A stretch of 64,000 bases of DNA from an uncultured Marinobacter sp. Its GTDB lineage: Bacteria > Pseudomonadota > Gammaproteobacteria > Pseudomonadales > Oleiphilaceae. The translations under genes and the position numbers were made by a program. Positions within the stretch are counted from its first letter, which is position 1. Each line of letters starts with the position of its first letter. The notes below the pieces were generated by a model. It saw only the letters and a list, made by a program, of their open reading frames with translations. It did no database searches and was not told the origin of the DNA. The stretch is from contig NZ_CAMYMK010000007.1 in assembly GCF_947259545.1 (NCBI RefSeq), positions 186,001 to 250,000 of the forward strand, in the 5' to 3' direction. Shown here one piece after another: positions 17,177 through 25,984 of the stretch.

Positions 17177-20100
17177 TTACAGGGAACCGAAAAGCCGTTT
17201 GAAAATGTTCCTTCGGGGAGCCTTGTTTTTTTTCTCTGGCGCCATGTTGTGATCGCTGTTCGGCGCCGGTCGCTTCTGATCAATAAGTTTAGCTAATTGC
17301 TCCAGCGTGTTGACCCACAAATCCTGGGGCATAAGCCGTACTCCAAACGCTTTTTCAACGTCGACAATGACTTTGAGCGCCAGAAGGGAATGCCCTCCGA
17401 CGTCCAGGAACTGATCGTCCAGGGCTACATCGTCGCGCTTGAGCATCACTTTCCAAATTGACATCAACTGCGCCTCAGTATCCGTTGGAGCACGGTGGGA
17501 AACTTGATTGGTCGCCGGAGTGCTGCCTGATTGTGCGAGCAACTTGCGATTCACTTTTCCTGAGGGCAGTAACGGTAATTTGTCCTGTGCGGCAAAGTGC
17601 TGGGGAATCATATAGTCCGGTAAGTACCGGCGCAGGAACTTGCGCAGTTCACTACTGGTGGGCCGCGTCTGCCCGGAGTACACAATATTGGCTGTCAGTC
17701 TCTGGTCATCTGGGCCGAAACTTTGCACCACCACTGCCGTATCGACGATTGCAGGGTGAGTGCGAAGATTGATTTCGATTTCTTCAAGCTCTATCCGATA
17801 GCCCCGAATTTTGACCTGGTTATCGATACGGTCTCCAAACTCCACCTGACCATCCAATGTCCAGCGGGCCCAATCTCCCGTGCGGTAAACACGCTGATTG
17901 TTGGAAGGTTGGACAAAACGCTCGGCCGTCTGTTCGGGGTTGCACCGGTAGCCATTGGCTAGGCCGGCGCCACCAATACAGAGTTCTCCGAACACGCCAA
18001 TCGGTAGTGTGTTGCCCTGTGCGTCCAGAATATGCAGCTGGGTGTTAGCTAGTGGCCGTCCTATCAGAATTCGCGGCAGCGCCCCTTCGGTGCCGGCGAT
18101 GACATGATAGCAGCTGGTCCAGACAGTCGCTTCTGTCGGGCCATACATGTTCCATAGTTCGACACCCTTGGTTATGAGCTGTTCGGCAAGGTCGGCGGGT
18201 AACTTCTCGCCTCCGACCAATCCCTTGAGTGATGGTTCGGTATGAAACCCGCTATTCACCAGAAGCCGCCAGGTTGCAGGGGTGGCTTGCAACGTTGTGA
18301 TACTGTGGCGTTCAAGTAGGGAATTTAGCTGATATGGGTCGATGCTCTGAGCAGAAGACGCGATAACCAAAGTGGCTCCCACCGTCAACGGCAGAAACAG
18401 TTCCAGCAAGGAGATATCAAATGCCAATGTCGTGATGGCAAGCAACCGATCATTTTCGTTGAGCCCCGGCGTTTCGGACACGGCTTTGAGGAAGTTATGC
18501 AGTGCTCCATGGCTTATCTCAACGCCCTTTGGGACGCCTGTGGAGCCGGAGGTGAATATAACGTAGGCCAGTTGGTCTGGATGCAACGACAATGTGACGT
18601 CGCTGTCGTCGAGGCGGGCTATATCCCCGGCATCCGCATCCATGAACACCGTGGTGCCGCCATGTGCGGGCAGGGCCCCTTGATAGCTTGAATACGATAT
18701 CAGATATTTGGCCTGAGCGACTTCCAGGATGGCCTTGATACGTTCTTGTGGATAGGAGGGATCAAGAGGGACATAAGCCGCGCCCAACTTCCAGAGTCCA
18801 ATGATCGTTGCCGGAAGGTCGACGTTGCGTTCAAGCAGGAGCGCTACGATGTCGCCGCTCTGAATCCCTTTGTCAGCGAAGTACCGTGCCAGTTGATTCG
18901 CTCGCTGATTCAACTGACTAAAGTTGTAGCTAGCCTCGCCTGAGCGACAGGCTGATTTGTCTGGATGTCTGGCGACCTGGCTTTGGAACTCCGAGAGAAA
19001 GCCTTGCCCGAAAGGCCAATCATGTGAGGTGCTGTTCCAAGTGGTTATTTTGTCCAGTTCTTCCTGGCTTGCGGTTACCAGCTCTTTGATATTGACGGCA
19101 TCCTGCTTTTCAGTAAGCGCTTGGATACTGTCTTTGAAACTTGCAACGAAAGCATCAATGGTTTCCTGTTGAAATAACGCTACAGGGTACTCGAAACCGG
19201 CTTCGATCCCCTGGGCTTTTCGTTCGAACCAGACGTCCAGGTCAGTTTCCACTCCGGTACGATCTAGGTTGATCTGGGAGAGTTGAATGCCGTCCATCTG
19301 GTCCTGACGGTTACGCACATCCTGGTAGTTGAATAACGTCTGGGCAATGGGGTTCCTAGAGGTGTCGCGAGGAGGGTTGATCTCCCGCACAAGTGTTCCA
19401 AAGGGGACATCCTGATGATCCATGGCCCCCAGAACCGTTTCCTTGACGTTTTGAACCAGGTCGCCAAATGACTGGTCTGTTGTCAGCCTGAAGCGGCACA
19501 CCAGAACGTTGATAAACGGTCCCATCAGGCCGCTCAGTTCTTCTTGGTGTCTTGCGTAAACAGGCACGTTGACAATCAGGTCTGATTGGCGGCTGAAGCG
19601 ATGAAGCATCAGTACGTACAAAGCCATCAACACCATAAAAAAGGTGGTCTGATGACGTAACGCAAGAGATTCCAGTGCTTTGACAGCGGTTTGGTTGATA
19701 TGGAACTTAACGCCTTTTGAACGGTGAGGTTGAGCGTAAGGCCGCTCAAAATCAAGCGGCAGGTTCAGAATGGGCAGATCACCGCTCAATATTTCTTTCC
19801 AATAGGTTAAATGGCTGTCCATGGCCTGGCTCTGCAGCCATTCCTGTTGCCAGTACGCATAATCCTGAAACTGCACCGGCAGAGGAGCCAGCGGGTTTTC
19901 CAGACCTTTGGAATACGCGTTGTAGAGTGTGCACATTTCTTTCAGTAACAGGTCAAATGACCAGCCATCAAACACCAGATGGTGAACCAGCAAGAAGAGA
20001 ATGTGGTCGTCCTCAACGGCCCGGATCAAGCGGGCTCTGAAGAGCGGCTCGGATTCAATATCAAATCCGGTAGCAACGTCGGCCCGAAGCGCGGCTTCAA

Positions 20101-23100
20101 GATACTCGATATCACTGATCCCATACTCTGACAGTGGTTTTGGCGTCAGACTGATGGACCGTGAATCATTAACCAGGATTTGTATTTGGCCATCGGTATT
20201 GACAAAGTTGGCACGCAAGATCTCGTGGCGTCTCAGGATAGTCCGTACGGCCTTTTCCAGGGCGGGAATATCCAGGTCGCCCTGGAGGCGGAATACGGCC
20301 GGTAGGTTGAAAGCGTAAGCTTCCGGCGAAATTTTCTCGTACAGGTACCAGACTTGCTGCTGTGGCGTTGCATATACCACTGCGTCCTTTGGTCTGGGCG
20401 AGAGGGTGGGGGAACGTTCCTCGCTTACCGTTGATTGCCTGATCAATTCAGCCATGGCGCGAACCGTGCTTGCCTCGAACAGCTTACCCAGGCCTAGAGT
20501 GACGCCATACTGGCTGTTGACCTGGGCCAGCATCTGAGTCCCAAGGAGAGAATGCCCGCCCATATCAAAGAAGTCAGCGGTGACACTGACCTTTGATAGT
20601 CCGAGAACATCGGACCAGAGCTGACTCAGTTCCGATTCCAGTTGGGTCTCCGGGGCTGCATAGTCAGGGCCGGTAGTCGCAGTAAGGTCGGGCGCGGGCA
20701 GGGCTTTACGGTCAACCTTGCCACTTGAAATCAGGGGCAGCGTAGTCAGTTGAATAAAGTGTTGGGGCATCATGTAGTCGGGCAGGGCCTGACTAATATG
20801 CGCTTTCAGGTCGGGTAACGAGTTTGTCAATTCCCTATCGGCGACAATATAGGCGACCAGTCGCTGGTCCTTGTCTCGATCTTCCCTGGCAAGTACTGCA
20901 ACCTGCGTGATACCCGGATAACGTAATATAGTGGATTCAATTTCCCCGAGTTCAATTCGCAAGCCCCTGACCTTGACCTGGAAGTCGTTCCGGCCGATGT
21001 ATTCCAGCACGCCATCAGACCGCATTTTTACCAGATCCCCGGTGTGATAGGCCTTGAATGCTTCTTCTGAAAAAGGGTCATCCACGAACCTTTCGGCCGT
21101 CAGTTCCGGGCGATTGATGTACCCTCTCGCAACTTGCACGCCGCCGATTAACAATTCACCGACCAGTCCCGGTGGAACCAGGTTCATCCGGTTGTCGACG
21201 ACATAAAGCCGGGTATTCGGCAGAGCCCTGCCTATCGGCACCGTATGTTCAGAGTTCTCCTGGCCACACAGCCAACTGCTGGCGTGCACGGCGGCCTCCG
21301 TCGGGCCGTACAGGTTCCAACACTCTGCTTCTGGAAAAGCTTCTTTAAATCGGTTCTCCAGCTCGGTACTGACAGCCTCTCCCGTCAGCAGAAAGCGGCG
21401 AAGGCTGGGACATTGAGTCTGGTGGCAGGCGTTGAGGAACAGGTAAGCCAGGGACGGGACAAAATGAATGTGAGTGATTTGGTGCTGGTTAATTAGAGCA
21501 ATCAGATAATCGGGGTCTTTATGTCCACCGGGCCGGGCAATCACGAGTTCACTGCCGGTCATTAATGGTAAAAACAGCTCGCAGAGTGAGACGTCGAAGG
21601 TATAGGGCGTTTTGAGCATGACGGCGTCGGAGCCATCAAGGGGAAAGGTATCCAGCATCCATAACATGTGATTGCAGATGGACCGGTGTTCCAGCATGAC
21701 GCCCTTGGGTTGGCCAGTGGAACCAGATGTATACATCACATAGGCGAGCTGATCCGGCGAGATGGCAATGTCTGGTCGTGTGTCGTGGTACTTGCTGAGG
21801 TCTATTCCATTTCCGTCAATAGGGATGGCTTTGCCGATTTCCGGTACCCGATCCTGCAGAACGGACTGGGTCAGAACGAAGCCGGCCTGTACCTCGTCTA
21901 TGATAAAGGCCAGGCGATCGTATGGATGCTCCGGATCCAGAGGCAGATAGGCGCCCCCGGCCTTCAGAACACCGTTGATGGCAATCAGCATTTCCATGGA
22001 CCGATCCATCAGAATCGGAACAATTGTTTCAGCGCCCACGCCCTGTTCAATCAACCAGTGTGCAAGTTGGTTGGCCTTTGCGTCCAGCTCCCGGTAGCGA
22101 AGCTGATTACCTTCAAATACCAGGGCGGTGTTATCGGGGAATTGGTCCACGGCTGATTCAATCAGCCCATGCAGACTTTTGGTCTTGAGATCGTAGGGCC
22201 GATTGACGGCGTTCCATTCAGAGCGATAGAGCGCCAGATCACTGTCACGTATCAGTTTGAGTTGGCTTAATTCGCTATCCGGATCCGCCAGGATGCCTCG
22301 TATAAGCAACAACAGCTCATCCATGCGGCGATCCATTGTGTCCGTATTCCAGAGCTGGAGGTTGTGTGTGCACTCCATCACCGCAGACTGATCCTGCAGG
22401 GTGATATTCAGATTCAGGTCAAAATTCTCGAAGGCGCGGGGATTGGATTCAAAGTGTGCATCCAGACCGGAGAAATGGAAATCAGATCCACTGGACTGAT
22501 TCACATTGAACAGAACCGATACTGGAGATGGTTCTGACCGGTCAGGGGATTTCCCCAGAGTCCGCATTATTGTGCTTAAGGTGACATACTGATGTTCGAA
22601 AGCCTCCAGCATGCACTGTTGCGTGCGCTGAAGCAGTGACTTGAAAGAGTCCTGTTCCTCGACGGAAATGTAGAGCGGAATAATGTTGACACATTGCCCT
22701 ACCAGATTACGTTCTTCTTTTACCCTTTGGCCAGCAAAGGGAATGCCCAGAACGACGTCCGTGCAGCCGGAAATCCGATAGAGATAGGCAGCAAATGCTG
22801 CAATCAGGCTTGTGGTGACTGGGATGTTGTTTTCGGCGGACAGTCGCTTGAGTTCATTCACAAGGCTGAAAGGCAGATTCTTGTCCAAGTGGCAGGCATC
22901 GAAACGTCGATGTAATGGCCGCGGTCTGTCGTAGGGTAAGTCGAGGCTTGGAATGCCACTGGAAAAACGCTCGGCCCAATAGTTAAGGCTCTGCTCCCGC
23001 AGTGGCAGAACCTCCTCGCTGCGCGCCCACTCGGCATAAACGCTAAATGACGGAGGCGTTTCCAGTGGCGCTGACGTCGACGGCCCACATTCGGATGAGT

Positions 23101-23620
23101 AAAGTTCACCCAGCTCACTGGCCAATGCATAAAGTGACCAGCCATCACACACTGATTGATGCAATGTGAGAAGTATTCGAGTGTCAGTTTCGTCGAACCG
23201 GATGACATCAAATCTGGCGAGGGGACCATTCAGAAGGTCGAATGCTTGGACGACAACTTCGTGAGCCAAAGCTTCAAGTTGTTCCTGCTTTGTGCCTGGT
23301 GTCATCGACAAGTAGTCGTGAACCTGAATGGGGGCAGGGCGGTCTTTGTATACGGCCATTTCCCGGCCATCGTCGTTGAAGCGACCACGTATTGCGTCGT
23401 GGCGATGCCAAAGCGTTGCCAGTGACGACATCAGCGCCGCTTGATTCAGGTCGCCCTGAAGCTTAACGAACACTGACTCATTGAACGCTGCACTGGCCTC
23501 CCTACCGAGTTGTGCTGCTAGCCAGATTTCCCGCTGGGACTCGGTGGTCTCGAAGGTACACTCCAGTTCACTGAACTGGCGGGGAGCATGGTCAATGTGG
23601 GGCAGTGGGGTGGTTTTCAT
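17177..23620 (-). CDS. Two-module NRPS, C-A-T-C-A-T, no thioesterase
   Basis: A 2147-aa non-ribosomal peptide synthetase. C1 (about 25-460) has H154-Q155 in HQSVCDG where HHxxxDG is expected, so the catalytic second His is lost. A1 (about 480-975): YTSGSTGQPKG, NLYGPTEA, SGKVDRK; the ten-residue pocket reads DVCHLTLVHK by alignment to GrsA, partly Ser-like, not assignable. T1 has GGHSL with Ser1024. C2 is canonical (HHLVFDGWS). A2 (about 1530-2030) has pocket DILQLGMVWK, which matches glycine-activating domains. T2 has GGHSL with Ser2078. After T2 comes a basic amphipathic tail (RRNIFKRLFGSL) and no TE, reductase or terminal C domain. The predicted product is thus an acyl- or aminoacyl-Gly thioester, released by a separate enzyme. 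The PPTase at 25985-26647 can activate both T domains. Confidence 0.9.
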   Translation of the reverse strand: MKTTPLPHIDHAPRQFSELECTFETTESQREIWLAAQLGREASAAFNESVFVKLQGDLNQAALMSSLATLWHRHDAIRGRFNDDGREMAVYKDRPAPIQVHDYLSMTPGTKQEQLEALAHEVVVQAFDLLNGPLARFDVIRFDETDTRILLTLHQSVCDGWSLYALASELGELYSSECGPSTSAPLETPPSFSVYAEWARSEEVLPLREQSLNYWAERFSSGIPSLDLPYDRPRPLHRRFDACHLDKNLPFSLVNELKRLSAENNIPVTTSLIAAFAAYLYRISGCTDVVLGIPFAGQRVKEERNLVGQCVNIIPLYISVEEQDSFKSLLQRTQQCMLEAFEHQYVTLSTIMRTLGKSPDRSEPSPVSVLFNVNQSSGSDFHFSGLDAHFESNPRAFENFDLNLNITLQDQSAVMECTHNLQLWNTDTMDRRMDELLLLIRGILADPDSELSQLKLIRDSDLALYRSEWNAVNRPYDLKTKSLHGLIESAVDQFPDNTALVFEGNQLRYRELDAKANQLAHWLIEQGVGAETIVPILMDRSMEMLIAINGVLKAGGAYLPLDPEHPYDRLAFIIDEVQAGFVLTQSVLQDRVPEIGKAIPIDGNGIDLSKYHDTRPDIAISPDQLAYVMYTSGSTGQPKGVMLEHRSICNHMLWMLDTFPLDGSDAVMLKTPYTFDVSLCELFLPLMTGSELVIARPGGHKDPDYLIALINQHQITHIHFVPSLAYLFLNACHQTQCPSLRRFLLTGEAVSTELENRFKEAFPEAECWNLYGPTEAAVHASSWLCGQENSEHTVPIGRALPNTRLYVVDNRMNLVPPGLVGELLIGGVQVARGYINRPELTAERFVDDPFSEEAFKAYHTGDLVKMRSDGVLEYIGRNDFQVKVRGLRIELGEIESTILRYPGITQVAVLAREDRDKDQRLVAYIVADRELTNSLPDLKAHISQALPDYMMPQHFIQLTTLPLISSGKVDRKALPAPDLTATTGPDYAAPETQLESELSQLWSDVLGLSKVSVTADFFDMGGHSLLGTQMLAQVNSQYGVTLGLGKLFEASTVRAMAELIRQSTVSEERSPTLSPRPKDAVVYATPQQQVWYLYEKISPEAYAFNLPAVFRLQGDLDIPALEKAVRTILRRHEILRANFVNTDGQIQILVNDSRSISLTPKPLSEYGISDIEYLEAALRADVATGFDIESEPLFRARLIRAVEDDHILFLLVHHLVFDGWSFDLLLKEMCTLYNAYSKGLENPLAPLPVQFQDYAYWQQEWLQSQAMDSHLTYWKEILSGDLPILNLPLDFERPYAQPHRSKGVKFHINQTAVKALESLALRHQTTFFMVLMALYVLMLHRFSRQSDLIVNVPVYARHQEELSGLMGPFINVLVCRFRLTTDQSFGDLVQNVKETVLGAMDHQDVPFGTLVREINPPRDTSRNPIAQTLFNYQDVRNRQDQMDGIQLSQINLDRTGVETDLDVWFERKAQGIEAGFEYPVALFQQETIDAFVASFKDSIQALTEKQDAVNIKELVTASQEELDKITTWNSTSHDWPFGQGFLSEFQSQVARHPDKSACRSGEASYNFSQLNQRANQLARYFADKGIQSGDIVALLLERNVDLPATIIGLWKLGAAYVPLDPSYPQERIKAILEVAQAKYLISYSSYQGALPAHGGTTVFMDADAGDIARLDDSDVTLSLHPDQLAYVIFTSGSTGVPKGVEISHGALHNFLKAVSETPGLNENDRLLAITTLAFDISLLELFLPLTVGATLVIASSAQSIDPYQLNSLLERHSITTLQATPATWRLLVNSGFHTEPSLKGLVGGEKLPADLAEQLITKGVELWNMYGPTEATVWTSCYHVIAGTEGALPRILIGRPLANTQLHILDAQGNTLPIGVFGELCIGGAGLANGYRCNPEQTAERFVQPSNNQRVYRTGDWARWTLDGQVEFGDRIDNQVKIRGYRIELEEIEINLRTHPAIVDTAVVVQSFGPDDQRLTANIVYSGQTRPTSSELRKFLRRYLPDYMIPQHFAAQDKLPLLPSGKVNRKLLAQSGSTPATNQVSHRAPTDTEAQLMSIWKVMLKRDDVALDDQFLDVGGHSLLALKVIVDVEKAFGVRLMPQDLWVNTLEQLAKLIDQKRPAPNSDHNMAPEKKNKAPRRNIFKRLFGSL

Positions 23621-23642
23621 AAGTAGCTACCCTGTCGATTTC

Positions 23643-23873
23643 TCAAACTTGTTTTTGTTGGTCTTCGAGGGGACATACCAAGCATGGCTTACCATGCTCA
23701 ATTCCCTGTTCGGCCAGAAGGAGGTGCAGCATCAGCGGGTTAGGGTTGATTTCCTGAAAGCTAATGTTTGTTTCAGTTGGCCATCGAGCGCCATTTTCCG
23801 GACCGTTGAAAACGTTATTCCGAAACGCGTTGAGAAAGCTTGGTTGACCGGGAGAAGACTTGCTGACATTCAT
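23643..23873 (-). CDS. Small protein of unknown function upstream of the NRPS
   Basis: A 76-aa frame 22 nt upstream of the NRPS start on the same strand. ATG 23873 is preceded by AAGGAAG at about 8 nt, a good ribosome-binding site. The sequence is polar with motifs such as PSFLNAFRNNVF and NGARWPTETNISF and has two Cys (KPCLVCPLED) near the end. It has no signal peptide or TM segment. MbtH-like proteins are a similar size and often precede NRPS genes, but their conserved Trp/Pro pattern is absent. Coding status rests on the ribosome-binding site and position. No function is assigned. Confidence 0.5.
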   Translation of the reverse strand: MNVSKSSPGQPSFLNAFRNNVFNGPENGARWPTETNISFQEINPNPLMLHLLLAEQGIEHGKPCLVCPLEDQQKQV

Positions 23874-24256
23874 CTCATTGGCTTCCTTGTTAGAGATTCA
23901 TGCGAGGAATCGGCAGGGACTATCGCCGGGCCCTATCAGCTTATGGCTAGCAGAGTGCTAATAAGATGTTACATTATGTAAGCTAGCATAGGGGTGGGCG
24001 TTGTGCTAGGAGTCTACGCGTCAGAAGCAGGGAGTGAGATAGCCAACTCTTTGATGAACAGAGTCTGGGTGCCTTCTACAGTCGGTACGAGGGCCGCGGT
24101 CGCCGCAACTCGTAGTTTTTCCAAAACGTTGCTTGCACCTTTCCTGAGCATGGAATACTTTTAATAAACAACAATTGTTTTAAGCGCTTGGAAAACCAAG
24201 GTCATCCGCAAGGAATTCGCGTCGGGCAACTGCAAATTATTCAGGGAGGAGCCAGG
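23874..24256. other. Intergenic region between divergent NRPS and ATP-grasp operons
   Basis: About 380 bp with no convincing gene. It must hold the promoter(s) of the NRPS operon (minus) and of the ATP-grasp operon (plus). A 10-bp palindrome AACAATTGTT lies at 24170-24179 in an AT-rich stretch, a candidate operator or promoter element. I looked for a sigma-54 -24/-12 pair in both directions and found no good one. Confidence 0.4.
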
Positions 24257-24490
24257 ATGAGCTTGTTTAATCTAACCGGAAAGGGAACTCGGAAGACGAT
24301 TCCGTTCCTTACCGTTACCACCCGTTCAGCATTTGCGCCTTTCGTTGGTCATCAATGCCCCTTCCTGCGGTCCCTCTCACTGGATGGCATCAAAGAAGCA
24401 CACAGCTATTCGCGCGAGCTTACAAAAAGGGCTCTTTTAGGGGCGCTCCGTATTCCAAAGGCGCACAACTCAAGCTTGGATTGGGGGTGA
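24257..24490 (+). CDS. Small ORF, unknown, directly before the ATP-grasp gene
   Basis: A 77-aa frame. GGAGGA at 24245-24250 sits 6 nt before ATG 24257, one of the best ribosome-binding sites in the window, and the stop is 4 nt before the ATP-grasp start, so coupled translation is likely if it is real. The protein is basic, Thr/Ser/Leu-rich, with no TM helix or recognised domain (MSLFNLTGKGTRKTIPFL at the N-terminus, NSSLDWG at the end). It could be a leader ORF, or a substrate of the ligase. No homology is recognised, so the coding call is tentative. Confidence 0.42.
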   Translation: MSLFNLTGKGTRKTIPFLTVTTRSAFAPFVGHQCPFLRSLSLDGIKEAHSYSRELTKRALLGALRIPKAHNSSLDWG

Positions 24491-24494
24491 GAAA

Positions 24495-25907
24495 ATGAAA
24501 AAGCTGAAAACCCATATCTCCACGGACGGCCCAGTCGAACGTGTTCAGCGCCAAGCCCTCGGGGAAAGCCCTGAAACTGAACCGGTGAGTGGCCAGAGCC
24601 GCGGCTCATACTGCAATTCCGGTGCAGGAATGAGTCGACTGGGAGGCATGCGGGCGATCCGGCGTAAGTACTCGCAGTCAGTGCCTGTCGTTCTCACAGA
24701 AATGGATGTTCCGGGGCTTACTCTGGCTCGTCATCTCGGGCGCCGTGGTATTCCGGTGGTTGGCCTCGACAGTTGGCGTACCCGCTGGACTCATTCCACG
24801 CGCTACGCCACGATAGCGGCTTCTCCTGACCTCGCCTCCGAACCTCGTTTGTTGGAGGAGCTTGAAAGATTGGCGGATAGTCTGAATGAACGCCCGGTTC
24901 TGGTTCCGCTCCACGATGATCATGTGCTGTTCCTATCGAAGCACCGCCAAGCACTTGCCCGCCGGTTCCGTTTTGTCCTTCCGCCTGAACATGTGGTGAA
25001 TACAGTCGTGGACAAAGCCCAATTTGCGTCATGGTGTCTCGAGCACGATGTCGCTACCCCCGCAACATGGTATCCAGACGGCATCGATTCGCTCCGTGAG
25101 GTCGCCGACTCGATACGCTTTCCGGCGATCCTGAAGCCGGTTGAGTCCCGTAGTTGGCAGGACCCGAAGATCGGCCCGGCGGTTGGTTGGCAAAAGGCCA
25201 TTCTAGTTCGGGACGCCGCCCACCTTTGCAAGGAGTTCGAACGGCTCAGCGTGATCGACGAGCATATGATTCTCCAGGAGGTTGTGCCTGGTCCCGACGC
25301 CAACTTGCACTATGTTGTGGCTTACGTCGCTCAGGACGGCACTTGGTGCGGCGGCTTTGTCGGGCGAAAGCTCCGCACGGCCCCGCTCCACTTTGGCCGG
25401 GGGTGCTATGTTGAAAGCGTCGATGATCCCAATCTGCTCTCGCATGCTCGGGACATCATCGAAAAGCTCGGATATCGCGGCAACCTAGGTTTGGAATTCA
25501 AGCGCGACGACCGGGATGGCAGTTGGAAGCTTTTAGAGATCAATGCTCGGTATGGGTTGTGGGATGGCTTCGCAGCCGACTGTGGTCTTGATTTGGTTGG
25601 CGCCGCATACGAAGATGCCCTCGGACACACACCTCAAACCCGATCCGGATATGTGGTCGGTCGACGCTGGGTTAACCTTCCCGACGATTTCTACGCGGCC
25701 GTTGACTATGTGCGGCAGGGGGAGCTGAAGCCGGCCGCCTGGATCGCTTCCGTGTTACGGCCTCACGCGTCGCCAAACTTTGCGCTGGACGATCCTCGCC
25801 CGGGGATCATCCGGCTTGCAGGTTTCGTACGGGAAGTCACGCGCAGTAGCGCGCGTGTTTTCCTGAGGAACCTGCTCCGCTTGGCACGAAGAGTAGTGCG
25901 AGCTTGA
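24495..25907 (+). CDS. ATP-grasp carboxylate-amine ligase
   Basis: A 470-aa ATP-grasp enzyme that would form an acyl-phosphate and couple it to an amine, giving an amide or peptide bond in the cytoplasm. The order is: a polar N-terminal extension (1-60), pre-ATP-grasp domain (VVLTEMDVPGLTLARHLG, VLVPLHDDHVLFL), ATP-binding Lys in FPAILKPVESRSW, hinge LQEVVPG, and the Mg-binding LEINARYGLWDGFA (E-x-N). The style matches D-aspartate-ligase-like carboxylate-amine ligases, not RimK. ATG 24495 has GGGGGTGAG before it; ATG 24627 is an alternative that drops the extension. The gene is visibly richer in GC than the EPS genes, suggesting separate acquisition. It is divergent from the NRPS operon and convergent with the PPTase gene. 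Confidence 0.82.
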   Translation: MKKLKTHISTDGPVERVQRQALGESPETEPVSGQSRGSYCNSGAGMSRLGGMRAIRRKYSQSVPVVLTEMDVPGLTLARHLGRRGIPVVGLDSWRTRWTHSTRYATIAASPDLASEPRLLEELERLADSLNERPVLVPLHDDHVLFLSKHRQALARRFRFVLPPEHVVNTVVDKAQFASWCLEHDVATPATWYPDGIDSLREVADSIRFPAILKPVESRSWQDPKIGPAVGWQKAILVRDAAHLCKEFERLSVIDEHMILQEVVPGPDANLHYVVAYVAQDGTWCGGFVGRKLRTAPLHFGRGCYVESVDDPNLLSHARDIIEKLGYRGNLGLEFKRDDRDGSWKLLEINARYGLWDGFAADCGLDLVGAAYEDALGHTPQTRSGYVVGRRWVNLPDDFYAAVDYVRQGELKPAAWIASVLRPHASPNFALDDPRPGIIRLAGFVREVTRSSARVFLRNLLRLARRVVRA

Positions 25908-25984
25908 CGTCGTCGGCAAGAAGGTTGGTCTCGAGGCAGTCAGCCTGAATGTCAAGGGGAGAAACGATTAGTGAAGCTTGAGGC

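Noticed and set aside
23681..23698. Perfect inverted repeat AGCATGG-CTTA-CCATGCT upstream of the NRPS
   Set aside because: It lies inside the 76-aa ORF (codons for His-Gly-Lys-Pro-Cys), so it may be chance; kept only as a note and not called an operator.
23643..23873. MbtH-like protein before the NRPS
   Set aside because: Size and position fit, but the conserved MbtH Trp and Pro pattern is absent.
24257..24490. RiPP (graspetide) precursor for the ATP-grasp gene
   Set aside because: The ligase is of the carboxylate-amine type and not a RimK-like graspetide enzyme, and the small ORF lacks a repeated acidic core; kept only as a low-grade possibility.
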